Assembly: GCF_004000845.1 (NCBI RefSeq)
Contig: NZ_BIMA01000001.1
Location: forward strand, 166,998-230,997
Direction of reading: 5' to 3'
DNA from: Paenibacillus koleovorans NBRC 103111
GTDB taxonomy: Bacteria > Bacillota > Bacilli > Paenibacillales > NBRC-103111
Length of the DNA: 64,000 nucleotides
Part shown: one piece after another, positions 1-7,968 of the stretch
How the letters are laid out: each line of letters begins with the position of its first letter
Position numbering within the stretch: position 1 is the stretch's first letter
The notes under the pieces: model-generated
What the model was told of the DNA's origin: nothing
The model's input: the letters and a program-made list of their open reading frames with translations, nothing else
The model's database searches: none
Position numbers and translations under genes: made by a program

Positions 1-40
1 GGCGGCAGGCACGCGAATTTTTGCATGGCGGCGGAAACGC

Positions 41-69
41 TTGTCTAGCGCTGGGACGCCCCCTATACT
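41..69 (+). promoter_or_regulatory. sigma-A type promoter of the histidine phosphatase gene
   Basis: TTGTCT at 41-46 and TATACT at 64-69 are separated by exactly 17 bases. The ribosome site GGAGG at 94-98 and the ATG at 104 follow. The TTG at 41, which could be taken as a start codon, is therefore better read as the -35 box. The 40 bases before it hold the end of one open frame (TAG at 46-48) that is too short to identify. Confidence 0.6.
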
Positions 70-103
70 GAGGGGGAATGGAAACCTTATCTTGGAGGCT
101 GTT

Positions 104-811
104 ATGAAAATTTATATGATCCGCCACGCCGAACCGGATTACCCGAACCATACGATTACCGCTCCCGGCCACCTGGAAGCCCAAGCGCTTGCCGAACGGC
201 TGAGCCGGACGAAGCTTGACCGGATCTACAGCTCGCCGCTCGGGCGGGCGAAGCACACGATGCAATATACGGCGGACAAGGTCGGCATGGAGCCGGTCAT
301 TTTGCCTTGGACGACCGAGCTCGACGGTGTGCGCATCGACAACGCCGCCGGCGAGTCCGTTGTCGCTTGGAACGCCGACAGCACTTGGGTGCGCGAGCAT
401 CGGCCGTACCCTTCGAGCGAAGACTGGCAGCACAAGGCGCCGTTCAATACCCCGCAAATCAATGAGAAATACCGGGATATCCAGACGAATTCGGACCGCT
501 TCTTCGAGGAGAACGGCTATAAGCGCGAAGGCGGCCGCTATAAAATCGTGGAGCGCAACCCCGATACGATCGCGATGTTTTGCCACCTCGGCTTCGGGCT
601 CGCTTGGCTATCGCATCTGCTGGAGCTGCCGCTCCCGATGGTGTGGGCCGGCTTCTGGATCGCGCCAAGCTCGGTGACGACCATCGTCATGGAGGAGCGT
701 TCGCACGGCTGGGCGGTGCCGCGTTGCTATGGCGTCGGCGATGTCGGCCATCTGTATCAAGCCGGCTTACCGATCAGCCAGGCGGGGCTGACCGCCGACA
801 ATATCGATTGA
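104..811 (+). CDS. histidine phosphatase family protein
   Basis: This 235-residue cytoplasmic protein opens with MKIYMIRHAEP, the RH motif of the phosphoglycerate mutase-like histidine phosphatase superfamily. Arg7-His8 would hold the phospho-accepting histidine. A second histidine typical of the family is in the FCHLG segment about two thirds along. Members remove phosphate from small molecules or proteins, and the substrate cannot be told here. The start at 104 is chosen because GGAGG lies 5 bases upstream and the family motif begins at once; the frame is open further upstream only through the promoter. The gene is monocistronic, followed by a terminator. Confidence 0.85.
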   Translation: MKIYMIRHAEPDYPNHTITAPGHLEAQALAERLSRTKLDRIYSSPLGRAKHTMQYTADKVGMEPVILPWTTELDGVRIDNAAGESVVAWNADSTWVREHRPYPSSEDWQHKAPFNTPQINEKYRDIQTNSDRFFEENGYKREGGRYKIVERNPDTIAMFCHLGFGLAWLSHLLELPLPMVWAGFWIAPSSVTTIVMEERSHGWAVPRCYGVGDVGHLYQAGLPISQAGLTADNID

Positions 812-816
812 TGAAG

Positions 817-854
817 AAGCTCCCGCCGGTCAGGATGGGGGCTTTCGTTTTTTT
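817..854 (+). terminator. intrinsic terminator after the histidine phosphatase gene
   Basis: AAGCTCCC (817-824) pairs with GGGGGCTT (837-844), with one G-U pair, and is followed by TCG and seven T residues. It separates the phosphatase gene from ald. Confidence 0.75.
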
Positions 855-866
855 CCACAAATGCGG

Positions 867-895
867 TTGATACATTTCTCTTTTTCCCATAAAGT
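867..895 (+). promoter_or_regulatory. candidate promoter of ald-alr
   Basis: TTGATA (867-872), a 17-base spacer and TAAAGT (890-895) lie upstream of ald. A second possible -10 (TATACT, 916-921) has no good -35 box, so the true start point is uncertain. An AdeR-type activator site could lie here, but none was recognised. Confidence 0.35.
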
Positions 896-970
896 CGTAT
901 CGGTGGAGCCAGCCTTATACTGAATTCATAGTAGCATGAGATTGCGCAAATAAAGGAGCTGGCAGACACT

Positions 971-2101
971 ATGAAAATCGGCATTCCCCGGGAAATGAAG
1001 AGCAATGAAAATCGCGTGGCGCTTACCCCTAACGGAGCGGCGGCTTTGCAAGCAGCAGGACATCAAGTGTACGTCGAGCGGCAGGCCGGTGCGGGCAGCG
1101 GATTCGGCGACGAGGCGTATGTGGCGGCAGGGGCGATTGTTGCGGCTACTGCTGAAGAAGTATGGACGGCTGCCGATATGATCATGAAGGTCAAGGAGCC
1201 GCTGCCGGAGGAGTATCGTTTTTTTCGCGAAGGGCTGATTCTGTTCACTTATCTCCATCTGGCTGCCGATCCGGGGCTTGCTAACGCATTGACTGCCTGC
1301 GGGGTGACAGCGATTGCCTATGAGACGGTGGAAGTGAACCGGACGCTGCCGCTGCTCGTTCCGATGAGCGAGGTCGCCGGGCGGATGGCGGCGCAGATCG
1401 GTGCGCAATACTTGGAGAAGCCGAATGGCGGCAAAGGGATTTTGCTCGGCGGCGTCCCAGGCGTTCGTAAAGGAAAAGTGACAATCATCGGCGGCGGCGT
1501 CGTCGGCACGAATGCCGCCAAGATCGCTGTTGGTCTCGGTGCGAACGTCACGATGATCGATGTGAGCCCTGTTCGTCTGCGCGAGCTCGACGATCTGTTC
1601 GGTACGCAGGTGCAGACGCTGATGTCGAACCCGGCGCATATCGAAGCGGCCGTGGCGGAAGCGGATCTCGTCATCGGCGCGGTGCTCATCCCGGGCGCAC
1701 GGGCGCCGAAGCTCGTCAGCGAGGCGATGGTCAAGCGGATGGCGCCGGGTTCGGTCGTGATCGACGTGGCGGTCGACCAGGGCGGCGTCATCGAGACGAT
1801 CGACCGCGTCACGACGCACCAGGAGCCGACGTACGTGAAGCATGGCGTCGTTCATTATGCCGTGGCGAACATGCCTGGCGCGGTGCCCTATACGTCCACA
1901 CTGGCGCTCACCAATGTGACGTTGCCTTATGCGCTGCAGATCGCGGGGTACGGCATCGGCGAGGCTTTGAAGCGGAGCGCGCCTTTGACGGCGGGGCTTA
2001 ATACTTGCGGCGGAGCGGTTACGCATCAAGCGGTGGCCCGTGATCTCGGGATGCCGTACGTGCCGGCTGACCGGGCGTTGGAACGGCTGCTGGTAGGGTG
2101 A
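971..2101 (+). CDS. ald: alanine dehydrogenase
   Basis: The 376-residue protein matches the usual length of NAD-dependent alanine dehydrogenase, which converts L-alanine to pyruvate and ammonia in the cytoplasm. Lys75 (VKEP segment) and His96 (TYLHLA) fall at the known catalytic positions. The nucleotide-binding motif [10 protein letters not shown] is near residue 178. AAAGGAG precedes the ATG by about 10 bases. The stop codon overlaps the GTG start of alr by four bases (GTGA), so the two are translationally coupled. Together with alr and the downstream PucR-type gene this forms an alanine utilisation unit. Confidence 0.95.
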   Translation: MKIGIPREMKSNENRVALTPNGAAALQAAGHQVYVERQAGAGSGFGDEAYVAAGAIVAATAEEVWTAADMIMKVKEPLPEEYRFFREGLILFTYLHLAADPGLANALTACGVTAIAYETVEVNRTLPLLVPMSEVAGRMAAQIGAQYLEKPNGGKGILLGGVPGVRKGKVTIIGGGVVGTNAAKIAVGLGANVTMIDVSPVRLRELDDLFGTQVQTLMSNPAHIEAAVAEADLVIGAVLIPGARAPKLVSEAMVKRMAPGSVVIDVAVDQGGVIETIDRVTTHQEPTYVKHGVVHYAVANMPGAVPYTSTLALTNVTLPYALQIAGYGIGEALKRSAPLTAGLNTCGGAVTHQAVARDLGMPYVPADRALERLLVG

Positions 2102-3267
2102 AGACGGATATGTCTGGCGTGAGGTCCGGCAGCGGCTATCGGCAAACCTGGGCGGAGGTGTCGCTGCAGGCGATTGCTGAGAATACGCGTGCGTTCAAAT
2201 CTATTCTGGCCGGGAATGGGGGCCGTTGTCAGTTGATGGCGGTCGTGAAGGCGGATGGCTACGGCCATGGCGCGGTGCAGACGGCGATGGCGGCGATGCG
2301 GGGTGGAGCGGACCGCCTGGGCGTCGCCTTCGTCGACGAGGCGATCGCCCTGCGCGACGGAGGCGTCGAGGCGCCGATCCTGGTCCTGGGCTACACGCCG
2401 CCCGAAGCTATTGCGGCGGCGGTGGAGCATAATGTGGCCGTGACCGTATTCACGGCGGAAGGGGTGAAGGCGGCGGCGGCAGCCGCAGAGCGTCTTGGTA
2501 TACCCGCCGCCCTTCATCTGAAGGTCGATACGGGGATGAACCGGCTTGGAGTCCGGTCGGCGGAGGAGGCTTTGGAGCTTGCTTTGCTGGCCGTTGCCAC
2601 GTCCCCTTCTTGGCTCAAGCTCGAGGGGGTGTTTACCCACTTCGCGCAAGCCGACCGCCCGGATACCGAGTTTACTCGGCGGCAGTTCGACCGTTTTATG
2701 GAGGTCATTCGGTTGTTGGAGGGTCATGGCATCTCGATCCCTCTGCGGCATTGCTGCAATACGGACGGCACGGCGAGTTATCCGGAGATGCATCTCGACA
2801 TGGTGCGCGTCGGGATCGGGCTTTATGGAGGCGGAGCGGGAGCGGCACCTGTTCTCAAGTCCAGGCTGAGGGCTACGATGTCGCTACGATCAAGGATCAG
2901 CGCGCTGATCCAGCTGGATTCGGGTGAGAGCGTTGGTTATGGCTGCGCGTACGTGGTCGATCGGCGCAGCATCCTTGCCGTTCTGCCTATCGGCTATGCG
3001 GACGGGCTGTCGCGCAGCCTGTCCAATCGAGGGACGGTTGCCGTCGCCGGGGGATTCGCGCCGGTCCGCGGCCGAGTGTGCATGGACCAGATGATGATCG
3101 ATGTAACGGACTTGCCGGACTCTGTCGTGGGGGATGAAGCGGTGATCTTCGGTGATCCCCGGAAAGGTGTTCCTGGTGCGGACGATATCGCCGTCTTGTT
3201 GGGGACGATCGATTATGAAGTGTTCTGCTCTGTCAGCAAGCGAGTTCCACGCGTTTATGTAGATTAG
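2098..3267 (+). CDS. alr: alanine racemase
   Basis: This 389-residue PLP enzyme interconverts L- and D-alanine, for peptidoglycan synthesis or for feeding D-alanine into catabolism. The PLP lysine is Lys51 in [10 protein letters not shown], and the opposing catalytic tyrosine is Tyr281 in ESVGYG. The C-terminal beta domain carries [11 protein letters not shown]. It starts with GTG inside the ald stop. Coupling to ald suggests a catabolic racemase that lets D-alanine be used through Ald, although a biosynthetic role is equally possible; no second alr is in the window to compare. Confidence 0.95.
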   Translation: MKTDMSGVRSGSGYRQTWAEVSLQAIAENTRAFKSILAGNGGRCQLMAVVKADGYGHGAVQTAMAAMRGGADRLGVAFVDEAIALRDGGVEAPILVLGYTPPEAIAAAVEHNVAVTVFTAEGVKAAAAAAERLGIPAALHLKVDTGMNRLGVRSAEEALELALLAVATSPSWLKLEGVFTHFAQADRPDTEFTRRQFDRFMEVIRLLEGHGISIPLRHCCNTDGTASYPEMHLDMVRVGIGLYGGGAGAAPVLKSRLRATMSLRSRISALIQLDSGESVGYGCAYVVDRRSILAVLPIGYADGLSRSLSNRGTVAVAGGFAPVRGRVCMDQMMIDVTDLPDSVVGDEAVIFGDPRKGVPGADDIAVLLGTIDYEVFCSVSKRVPRVYVD

Positions 3268-3298
3268 TCTTCATTTTCGCCGACGATTCCGAAAGCGA

Positions 3299-3326
3299 TT
3301 GCACAAATTTCGAATATCGCTACAAT
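3299..3326 (+). promoter_or_regulatory. promoter of the AdeR-like regulator gene
   Basis: TTGCAC (3299-3304), 16 bases, then TACAAT (3321-3326). The TTG at 3299 is the -35 box, not a start codon. The gene start is placed downstream at GTG 3365, with GAGGAG at 3348-3353. Confidence 0.55.
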
Positions 3327-3364
3327 TAGGACTAGGAAACTTGCTGCGAGGAGAACGACTACTA

Positions 3365-4603
3365 GTGGACGCCCATCCTTTTGACCGGCCCTTCGAGAGC
3401 CTCGAAGCGCTGGCCGATACGATATACGAAGTGCTGCGCTGCCCCGTCACGATCGAGGACGCCAATCACCGCCTGCTGGCGTACAGTTCCCATGACACGG
3501 AGACCGATCCGGCGCGGACCGCGACGATTATTAGCCGCCGTGTGCCCGAGCAAGTCATCAGCGGCCTGTGGGCATGCGGCGCCATCCCGAAGCTGATGAG
3601 CGGCGACGAAGCCGTCCGGATCTCCTCGCTTGACGATGTGGGCCTAGGCGACCGGGTGGCGGTGGCGATCCGCCAGAACGAGGAGACGCTCGGCTACATC
3701 TGGCTGCTCGATGTCCATGGACGGTTGGATGAGTCCGGCCTCCGGCAGCTGCAGGCGGCGGCTCAAGCCGCCAAGGTCAAGCTGCTCCAGCTGCGCCAGT
3801 CGAGGCACAAGGAAGCCGAGGAGCGCGAGGAGCTGTTCTGGCAGCTGCTGACCGGGCATTACAAACCGGATGTGGCCCATCACAGCCGAACCCATGCGCC
3901 TGGCATCACGCTGCCGCCCCAATCGGCCGTGGTGCTGTTTCACTTGCCCGCCGGCCTCGAGCGCGCCGCCAAACAGCAGCTACACTACTTGCTCACGACG
4001 ACTCAACGTGTCCGCATCCTGCTGCATGTTTTCGCGAGGGACCAGTTGATCGCACTTGTCGCTCCGTCACGGGACAAGGGAGACCTGCACGGGGATTCCG
4101 TCGAGTTTGTGCATACGTTTTCCCGGCTCGTGAAGGAGCGCTTCCAGTTGGCCCCCCTCTGCGCCGCTGTCGGCAGCCTCGTGGAGGGATACGCCTCGAT
4201 CCCTGCGAGCTACCAGCGTGCGCAAGCGATCGTGAAGCTCAAGCTGCAGTTTCCCGATGCGCTCGCGGGCGTGCTGGAGTACGAGGAGCTGGGCTATTAT
4301 CGCTACATGCCGGCGATGCTCGAGCAAGCGAAGGCGCTGCACGTCCCGCATCGCAGTTTGCGCAAGCTGCAGGCGTACGACGCCGAGCACGACAGCGGGC
4401 TCACCGCGACATTGCGCGCTTTTCTCGCCCACAACAGCCATATCAAAGAAACCGCCGAAGCGCTGCACGTTCACGTGAATACGCTCACGTACCGCTTGAA
4501 GCGGATTGCAGAGATCGGCGGAATCGACTTGGACGATATGGATCAGAAGGTTTCGCTGTACTTGGAGATGAAGATCGGCGCGTATTTGCGGGACTCGGAT
4601 TAA
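3365..4603 (+). CDS. adeR: PucR-family transcriptional regulator, AdeR-like
   Basis: The 412-residue protein has a sensory N-terminal half, a GGDEF-like middle region and a C-terminal PucR-type helix-turn-helix (AFLAHNSHIKETAEALHVH followed by NTLTYRLKRI), the architecture of the PucR/CdaR family. In Bacillus subtilis the PucR-family protein AdeR activates ald, and the position next to ald-alr makes the same role likely here. The start is GTG 3365: GAGGAG lies 11 bases upstream and the frame before it runs through a promoter. A TTG at 3341 is an alternative. Family assignment is seen in the sequence; the target gene is inferred from context. Confidence 0.75.
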   Translation: MDAHPFDRPFESLEALADTIYEVLRCPVTIEDANHRLLAYSSHDTETDPARTATIISRRVPEQVISGLWACGAIPKLMSGDEAVRISSLDDVGLGDRVAVAIRQNEETLGYIWLLDVHGRLDESGLRQLQAAAQAAKVKLLQLRQSRHKEAEEREELFWQLLTGHYKPDVAHHSRTHAPGITLPPQSAVVLFHLPAGLERAAKQQLHYLLTTTQRVRILLHVFARDQLIALVAPSRDKGDLHGDSVEFVHTFSRLVKERFQLAPLCAAVGSLVEGYASIPASYQRAQAIVKLKLQFPDALAGVLEYEELGYYRYMPAMLEQAKALHVPHRSLRKLQAYDAEHDSGLTATLRAFLAHNSHIKETAEALHVHVNTLTYRLKRIAEIGGIDLDDMDQKVSLYLEMKIGAYLRDSD

Positions 4604-4680
4604 ATAACGCTGCGCCATAACCCTATTTGCCGTTGAAACCTAACATGGCCCAGAATAGAGTGATGGCATAGCGCTATTTG
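4602..4680. repeat. intergenic inverted repeat with 26-bp arms
   Basis: A segment from 4602 (AAATAACGCTGCGCC...) and the segment ending at 4679 (...GGCATAGCGCTATTT) are inverted copies of each other, about 21 of 26 positions matching, around a 26-base centre. Two related direct copies lie on the other side of the IS element (6171-6198, 6222-6249). This looks like a small dispersed intergenic repeat family rather than a terminator, since no T-tract follows. Confidence 0.55.
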
Positions 4681-4702
4681 TCCTGAAACCTGCAGTTTAG
4701 AC

Positions 4703-6148
4703 GGTAGTGTCAAGTAGTTTGTGTAATTGATCTTTAAGGGTTGTAGGGATATCCATTGGGACAATGGATATCATTGGTTTTCAAGGTTCAGGGGGGATCC
4801 CCCCTGAAAAATTTCCCTTTCATTTCCAATTGAAGAAGTGCATTTTCGGCGGTGACGGGGGTGCCGTTCTCAGGCTTGCTTGGGATACTTCTTCTCAAAC
4901 AAGAGCTGCAAGGCTTCTTTCGTGTCGGGATCGCCGAACCCTCGGATGACGCGGTTGCTCCAGCGCTCGTTATACGCCGTGGCTTCCAGGTACACGATCT
5001 TCTCCGCCGCATCCATACTGGTGAGGCTGTTCATCGGTCGGAGCCGCTTTCGGATTTCTTTGTTCATGCGCTCGATCGGGTTCGACGTGTAGATCGCATA
5101 CCAAATCATCGGCGGATAATCATAAAAGCGTAGCAATACGGACAACTGGCTCTCCCAGGATTCCATTTCCTTCGGGTACAGTTTCCCCCATTTCGCCTTG
5201 ACCACATCGAAGTTGGCCAGGGCCACCTCTCGATCCAGCGCGTGGTACACGCTCTGCAGATCGGTCACCATATCCGCCTTGTCCTTGTCGCGGATTTTCG
5301 GCAGCGTGTTGCGCATTTTATGCGTGATACAGCGCTGGACGTCCGCTTTCGGGTACGTTTCTTTAAAGGCTTCTTCCAGTCCGGCCAACCCATCGAATAC
5401 GCCGAGCAGCACTTCGTGGACCCCTCGGTCGTAGAGGTCTCGCAGCACGTCTCGCCAGCCATACGCGCTTTCCTGGCCACCCACGCTGAAGCTGAGAATC
5501 TCGCGGTGCCCGGCTTCATCGATCCCCATGGCGATGTAGATCACTTCGCTGGCGACCGTTTGCCGCCTCAGCTTCACATACATCCCATCCAGATAGATGA
5601 CCGAGTACCGCTTCGCCAGCGGCCGTTGTTGCCAGGCGGCGATATCGTCGACTATCGTTCCGGTGATATTACTGATCGTTGTGGGCGAGTACTGGCCGCC
5701 AAACATTTTTTCGATGAAGGCGGCGATATCTCGGGTGCTCATCCCGCCTTTGTACATGTGGATGATCGTGTCTTCCAGCCACGCTTCCCGCCGTTGGTAC
5801 GGTTCGAACAGCTCCGTCTGGAAGTGACCTTGGCGGTCCCGCGGGACCTGCAAATCGCTAATCACACCGTGCCGCGTTTCCCAGGTGCGGGGATAGTAGC
5901 CGTTTCGGCTATTCGCCACATCCGGCTCCTCCACCTGCAAATAGTTTTTAATCTCCTCCTTCATCAACGTCTCCATCTTCTCTTTCAGAAAGCTTAGCAT
6001 CGTTTGTTCGAGTAGCTCCGCAAACGGGTTTTGTTGTATACTTGTCATGAGTAGGGTTCCTCCTTCGTGGCTTTCGCAATCCCAAGGATACCCTACTTTT
6101 TTGTCGTCTGCTAGACTCCCCCGCTTACACATACTATTTTACGCCGTC
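4703..6148 (-). mobile_element. IS256-family insertion sequence
   Basis: A complete transposase gene is flanked by imperfect inverted ends. The left end (4703-4726) reads GGTAGTGTCAAGTAG then TTTGTGTAA. The right end (6125-6148, complement) reads GACGGCGTAAAATAG then TATGTGTAA. About 17 of 24 positions match, best in the inner TAG-T-TGTGTAA part. TTAGAC occurs at 4697-4702, directly before the left end, and at 6151-6156, two bases after the right end; this may be the remnant of a target duplication (usually 8-9 bp for the family). Boundaries are uncertain by a few bases. The non-coding left part (4727-4869) shows nothing else. Confidence 0.75.
4870..6048 (-). CDS. IS256-family transposase
   Basis: This 392-residue mutator-type DDE transposase would cut and paste its own element. 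The catalytic triad is visible: Asp154 (YLDGMYV), Asp219 (GVFDGL) and Glu326 (NPIERMNKEIRKR). The CITH motif about 20 residues after the second Asp is also typical. Full length and no internal stop indicate it may still be active. The ATG at 6048 has AAGGAGG upstream; the frame extends further upstream to 6132 without a better start. Confidence 0.93.
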   Translation of the reverse strand: MTSIQQNPFAELLEQTMLSFLKEKMETLMKEEIKNYLQVEEPDVANSRNGYYPRTWETRHGVISDLQVPRDRQGHFQTELFEPYQRREAWLEDTIIHMYKGGMSTRDIAAFIEKMFGGQYSPTTISNITGTIVDDIAAWQQRPLAKRYSVIYLDGMYVKLRRQTVASEVIYIAMGIDEAGHREILSFSVGGQESAYGWRDVLRDLYDRGVHEVLLGVFDGLAGLEEAFKETYPKADVQRCITHKMRNTLPKIRDKDKADMVTDLQSVYHALDREVALANFDVVKAKWGKLYPKEMESWESQLSVLLRFYDYPPMIWYAIYTSNPIERMNKEIRKRLRPMNSLTSMDAAEKIVYLEATAYNERWSNRVIRGFGDPDTKEALQLLFEKKYPKQA

Positions 6149-6170
6149 AGTTAGACCCGTGCGGACTCGA

Positions 6171-6249
6171 AATAAGGTGATTTCGTAACGCTAGTTCTGC
6201 TCAACTCGGCGGTTCGGCGGAAATAGAGTGATTTCGTAGCGTTATTCTT
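6171..6249. repeat. two direct copies of a short intergenic repeat
   Basis: AATAAGGTGATTTCGTAACG begins at 6171 and AATAGAGTGATTTCGTAGCG at 6222, period 51. They resemble the right arm of the inverted repeat at 4602-4680 on the far side of the IS element. The IS therefore appears to have landed within a pre-existing repeat cluster. Confidence 0.5.
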
Positions 6250-6271
6250 TCGATGAAGGATGGCTCGCGAC

Positions 6272-7359
6272 TCATGACGCTGCTTGCTTCACTCTGCTGC
6301 CCTGGAGTCGGGTCAATCCGCCAACCGCTCCCGAATCGAGAGCTTTAATTACGGTCTCCTGATTCGTTTTCAGATCGATCACGCGGATGCTGCGATAATA
6401 CTGGTTCTCCACCGCGTCGTAATCGTCGTGCAGCTCATATTTGTACCCCCCATTGACAAAGGACAAGCTGTTCAAGTCCAGCCCCGCATTCATCGCTCCC
6501 CCGCCGCGCAAATACCGATAATATTCGAAGCTCCCCCAAGAGTCCGCCGTCTTCCCTCCGGGATACTCCAGCTCTACATTTTCGTGTTTGCCATACCGGT
6601 AGACGATGTAGCTGGGATTGCTGGAGACGCACACCGAGAGCAGCTTTTGATTTTCCGCGCGGAAGCCGAAGTAAGGCGTTTCTTCTTTGTAACAAAGATG
6701 ACCGGCGCTTATGAACTTGGAGTTGCGTCCCTCGAACGTCTGTGAGTAAGTTCCTTCCACGATTACGCCAGCACCAAAATAGGGCACTTCATCCCGATTG
6801 GTCGTCACCTTCAACTTCCCATTCTCGAACAGCAGCTCCAGCTTGAACTTGTCATCGGTAACTACAGCCTTGTTTCCGGTAAGCGGAGCTTGGCTGGCAG
6901 GAATTTCACCGAAATGAGCGTCCCGTTTTCCGGATTCATGACTCTCATAGCTTCCAGTGAAAAAACAACCGCCTGTCCTTCCACTTTGAGAATATAGATC
7001 TTGGACGCAATGTGATCGTTATTCAGCTCCGAGCTCCATTCCCCCACCCAATCCTCCGGCGTCCAGGCTGAAGTTTGCGGGACCGGATTAGCCGTTGCAG
7101 CAGGAGTTGGAGTTGGAATTGGAGTTGGAGTTGGAGTTGGAATTGGAGTTTGCGTAGCAGCAGTTGGTGTAGCAGCTATGGGAGCACTGGTTACACTTGG
7201 AGCGGGCGTTACTGAAGGTGCAACAGCAGCACCGCTAGTGCTCGGACTACCTATAGCAGCCTTCGGCGACTCACTCGGCACGTTTGGTACCGCCGTCTCT
7301 TCGCAGCCGCTTACTACCACAATCCCCGCAAGAAACAAAACCAGCCAACCTTTTCTCAT
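6272..7359 (-). pseudogene. secreted lipoprotein gene with a frameshift in an A6 run
   Basis: The 5' part (to 7359) encodes a lipoprotein: signal MRKGWLVLFLAGIVVVSGC with lipobox Cys19, then a Ser/Ala/Pro-Thr linker and a domain beginning WTPEDWVGEWSSEL. This frame stops at 6862. A second frame (6272 to past 6862) continues the same domain and ends in KQAAS. The two join exactly if one base is added to the homopolymer at 6960-6965 (six A on the plus strand, six T in the message): the reading becomes EGQAVVFFTGSYESHESGK and on through IPASQAPLTGNKAVVTDDK. The repaired protein would be 362 residues. The break may be a real mutation, slippage-based switching or a sequencing error. No family was recognised; a lipocalin-like beta-barrel is possible from the WVGEWSSE pattern. 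Confidence 0.75.
7103..7150. repeat. hexanucleotide repeat encoding a Pro-Thr/Ile linker
   Basis: Eight consecutive units of GGAGTT or GGAATT lie inside the lipoprotein gene and encode the PTPTPTPIPTPTP-type spacer after the lipobox. Such tracts change length easily by slippage, in whole codons here (six bases per unit). Confidence 0.75.
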
Positions 7360-7383
7360 CCGACCGACGATCTCCTTTACCCT

Positions 7384-7968
7384 TTACAAAATCTTGCTCA
7401 GCTGCTTCTGGCTGGCCGGCTCGAGCCGCTCGACGCTTGGAATCTCGCAGCGGTTGCCGTCCAAGTCCGAGAGCAGAATCCGATCCGCCCCGATCATCTG
7501 CACATGCTCGTGGAGGTTGCGCATCGACAGCTTGATCGGACCGAGCGATGTCTCCAGCTCCCACACCCACATGCCCGGGTACTGCTTGATCTTGACGATG
7601 CGAGTCACGGTCGGGATCAAATACCGGAGGCGAAGCTCCGTCCGCACCTCCGCCTGGCTCGCCGGATCCAGATCGGACAGCCGCTCGAGAATGCCGATCT
7701 CCTCGCCCTTAGGCTGCCGCACGGACAAATATTGCTCGCTCTTCGACAGCGGGTATGTCCGATACAACAACACCTCTGGATAAGACACTCCCTTGTACTC
7801 CATGCCCAGCATGCCGCCGGGCCGGCGGACGAAGCGGACTTCGTCCGGGGTCAACAACTCGATCTCGTAGCTTATTTCCTGCGCCTCGGCAGCCTGCTCG
7901 CCAGCACCTTCCCCGACCGCTTGCTCTACCTCAGCCGATCCGCCGGTACTCGTCTGATTCGTCTCCAT
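7384..7968 (-). CDS. DUF1854 domain-containing protein
   Basis: The 194-residue cytoplasmic protein has an acidic, Glu/Ala/Gly-rich N-terminus (about 35 residues), then the DUF1854 domain: ELLTPDEVRFVRRPGGMLGMEY, ending in LHEHVQMIGADRILLSDLDGNRCEI. The stop codon of the upstream ABC exporter and this ATG are immediately adjacent, so both come from one message. DUF1854 proteins are recurrently found beside ABC exporters of this type, and in some bacteria such pairs are linked to cyanophycin metabolism; nothing of that pathway is visible here. The biochemical role is unknown. Confidence 0.8.
   Translation of the reverse strand: METNQTSTGGSAEVEQAVGEGAGEQAAEAQEISYEIELLTPDEVRFVRRPGGMLGMEYKGVSYPEVLLYRTYPLSKSEQYLSVRQPKGEEIGILERLSDLDPASQAEVRTELRLRYLIPTVTRIVKIKQYPGMWVWELETSLGPIKLSMRNLHEHVQMIGADRILLSDLDGNRCEIPSVERLEPASQKQLSKIL

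Noticed and set aside
41..103. TTG at 41 as start of the histidine phosphatase
   Set aside because: TTG at 41 is part of a -35 box with a matching -10 17 bases on. The ATG at 104 has a ribosome site and starts the family motif.
926..2029. 367-codon open frame opposite ald
   Set aside because: It is antisense to a complete, motif-bearing alanine dehydrogenase gene, is rich in Arg/His as usual for shadow frames in high-GC genes, and has no ribosome site.
3299..3364. TTG at 3299 as start of the PucR-type regulator
   Set aside because: It forms a -35 box with TACAAT. The GTG at 3365 has GAGGAG upstream.
5242..5997. 251-codon frame opposite the transposase
   Set aside because: Antisense to an intact IS256 transposase with all three catalytic residues; composition is that of a shadow frame.
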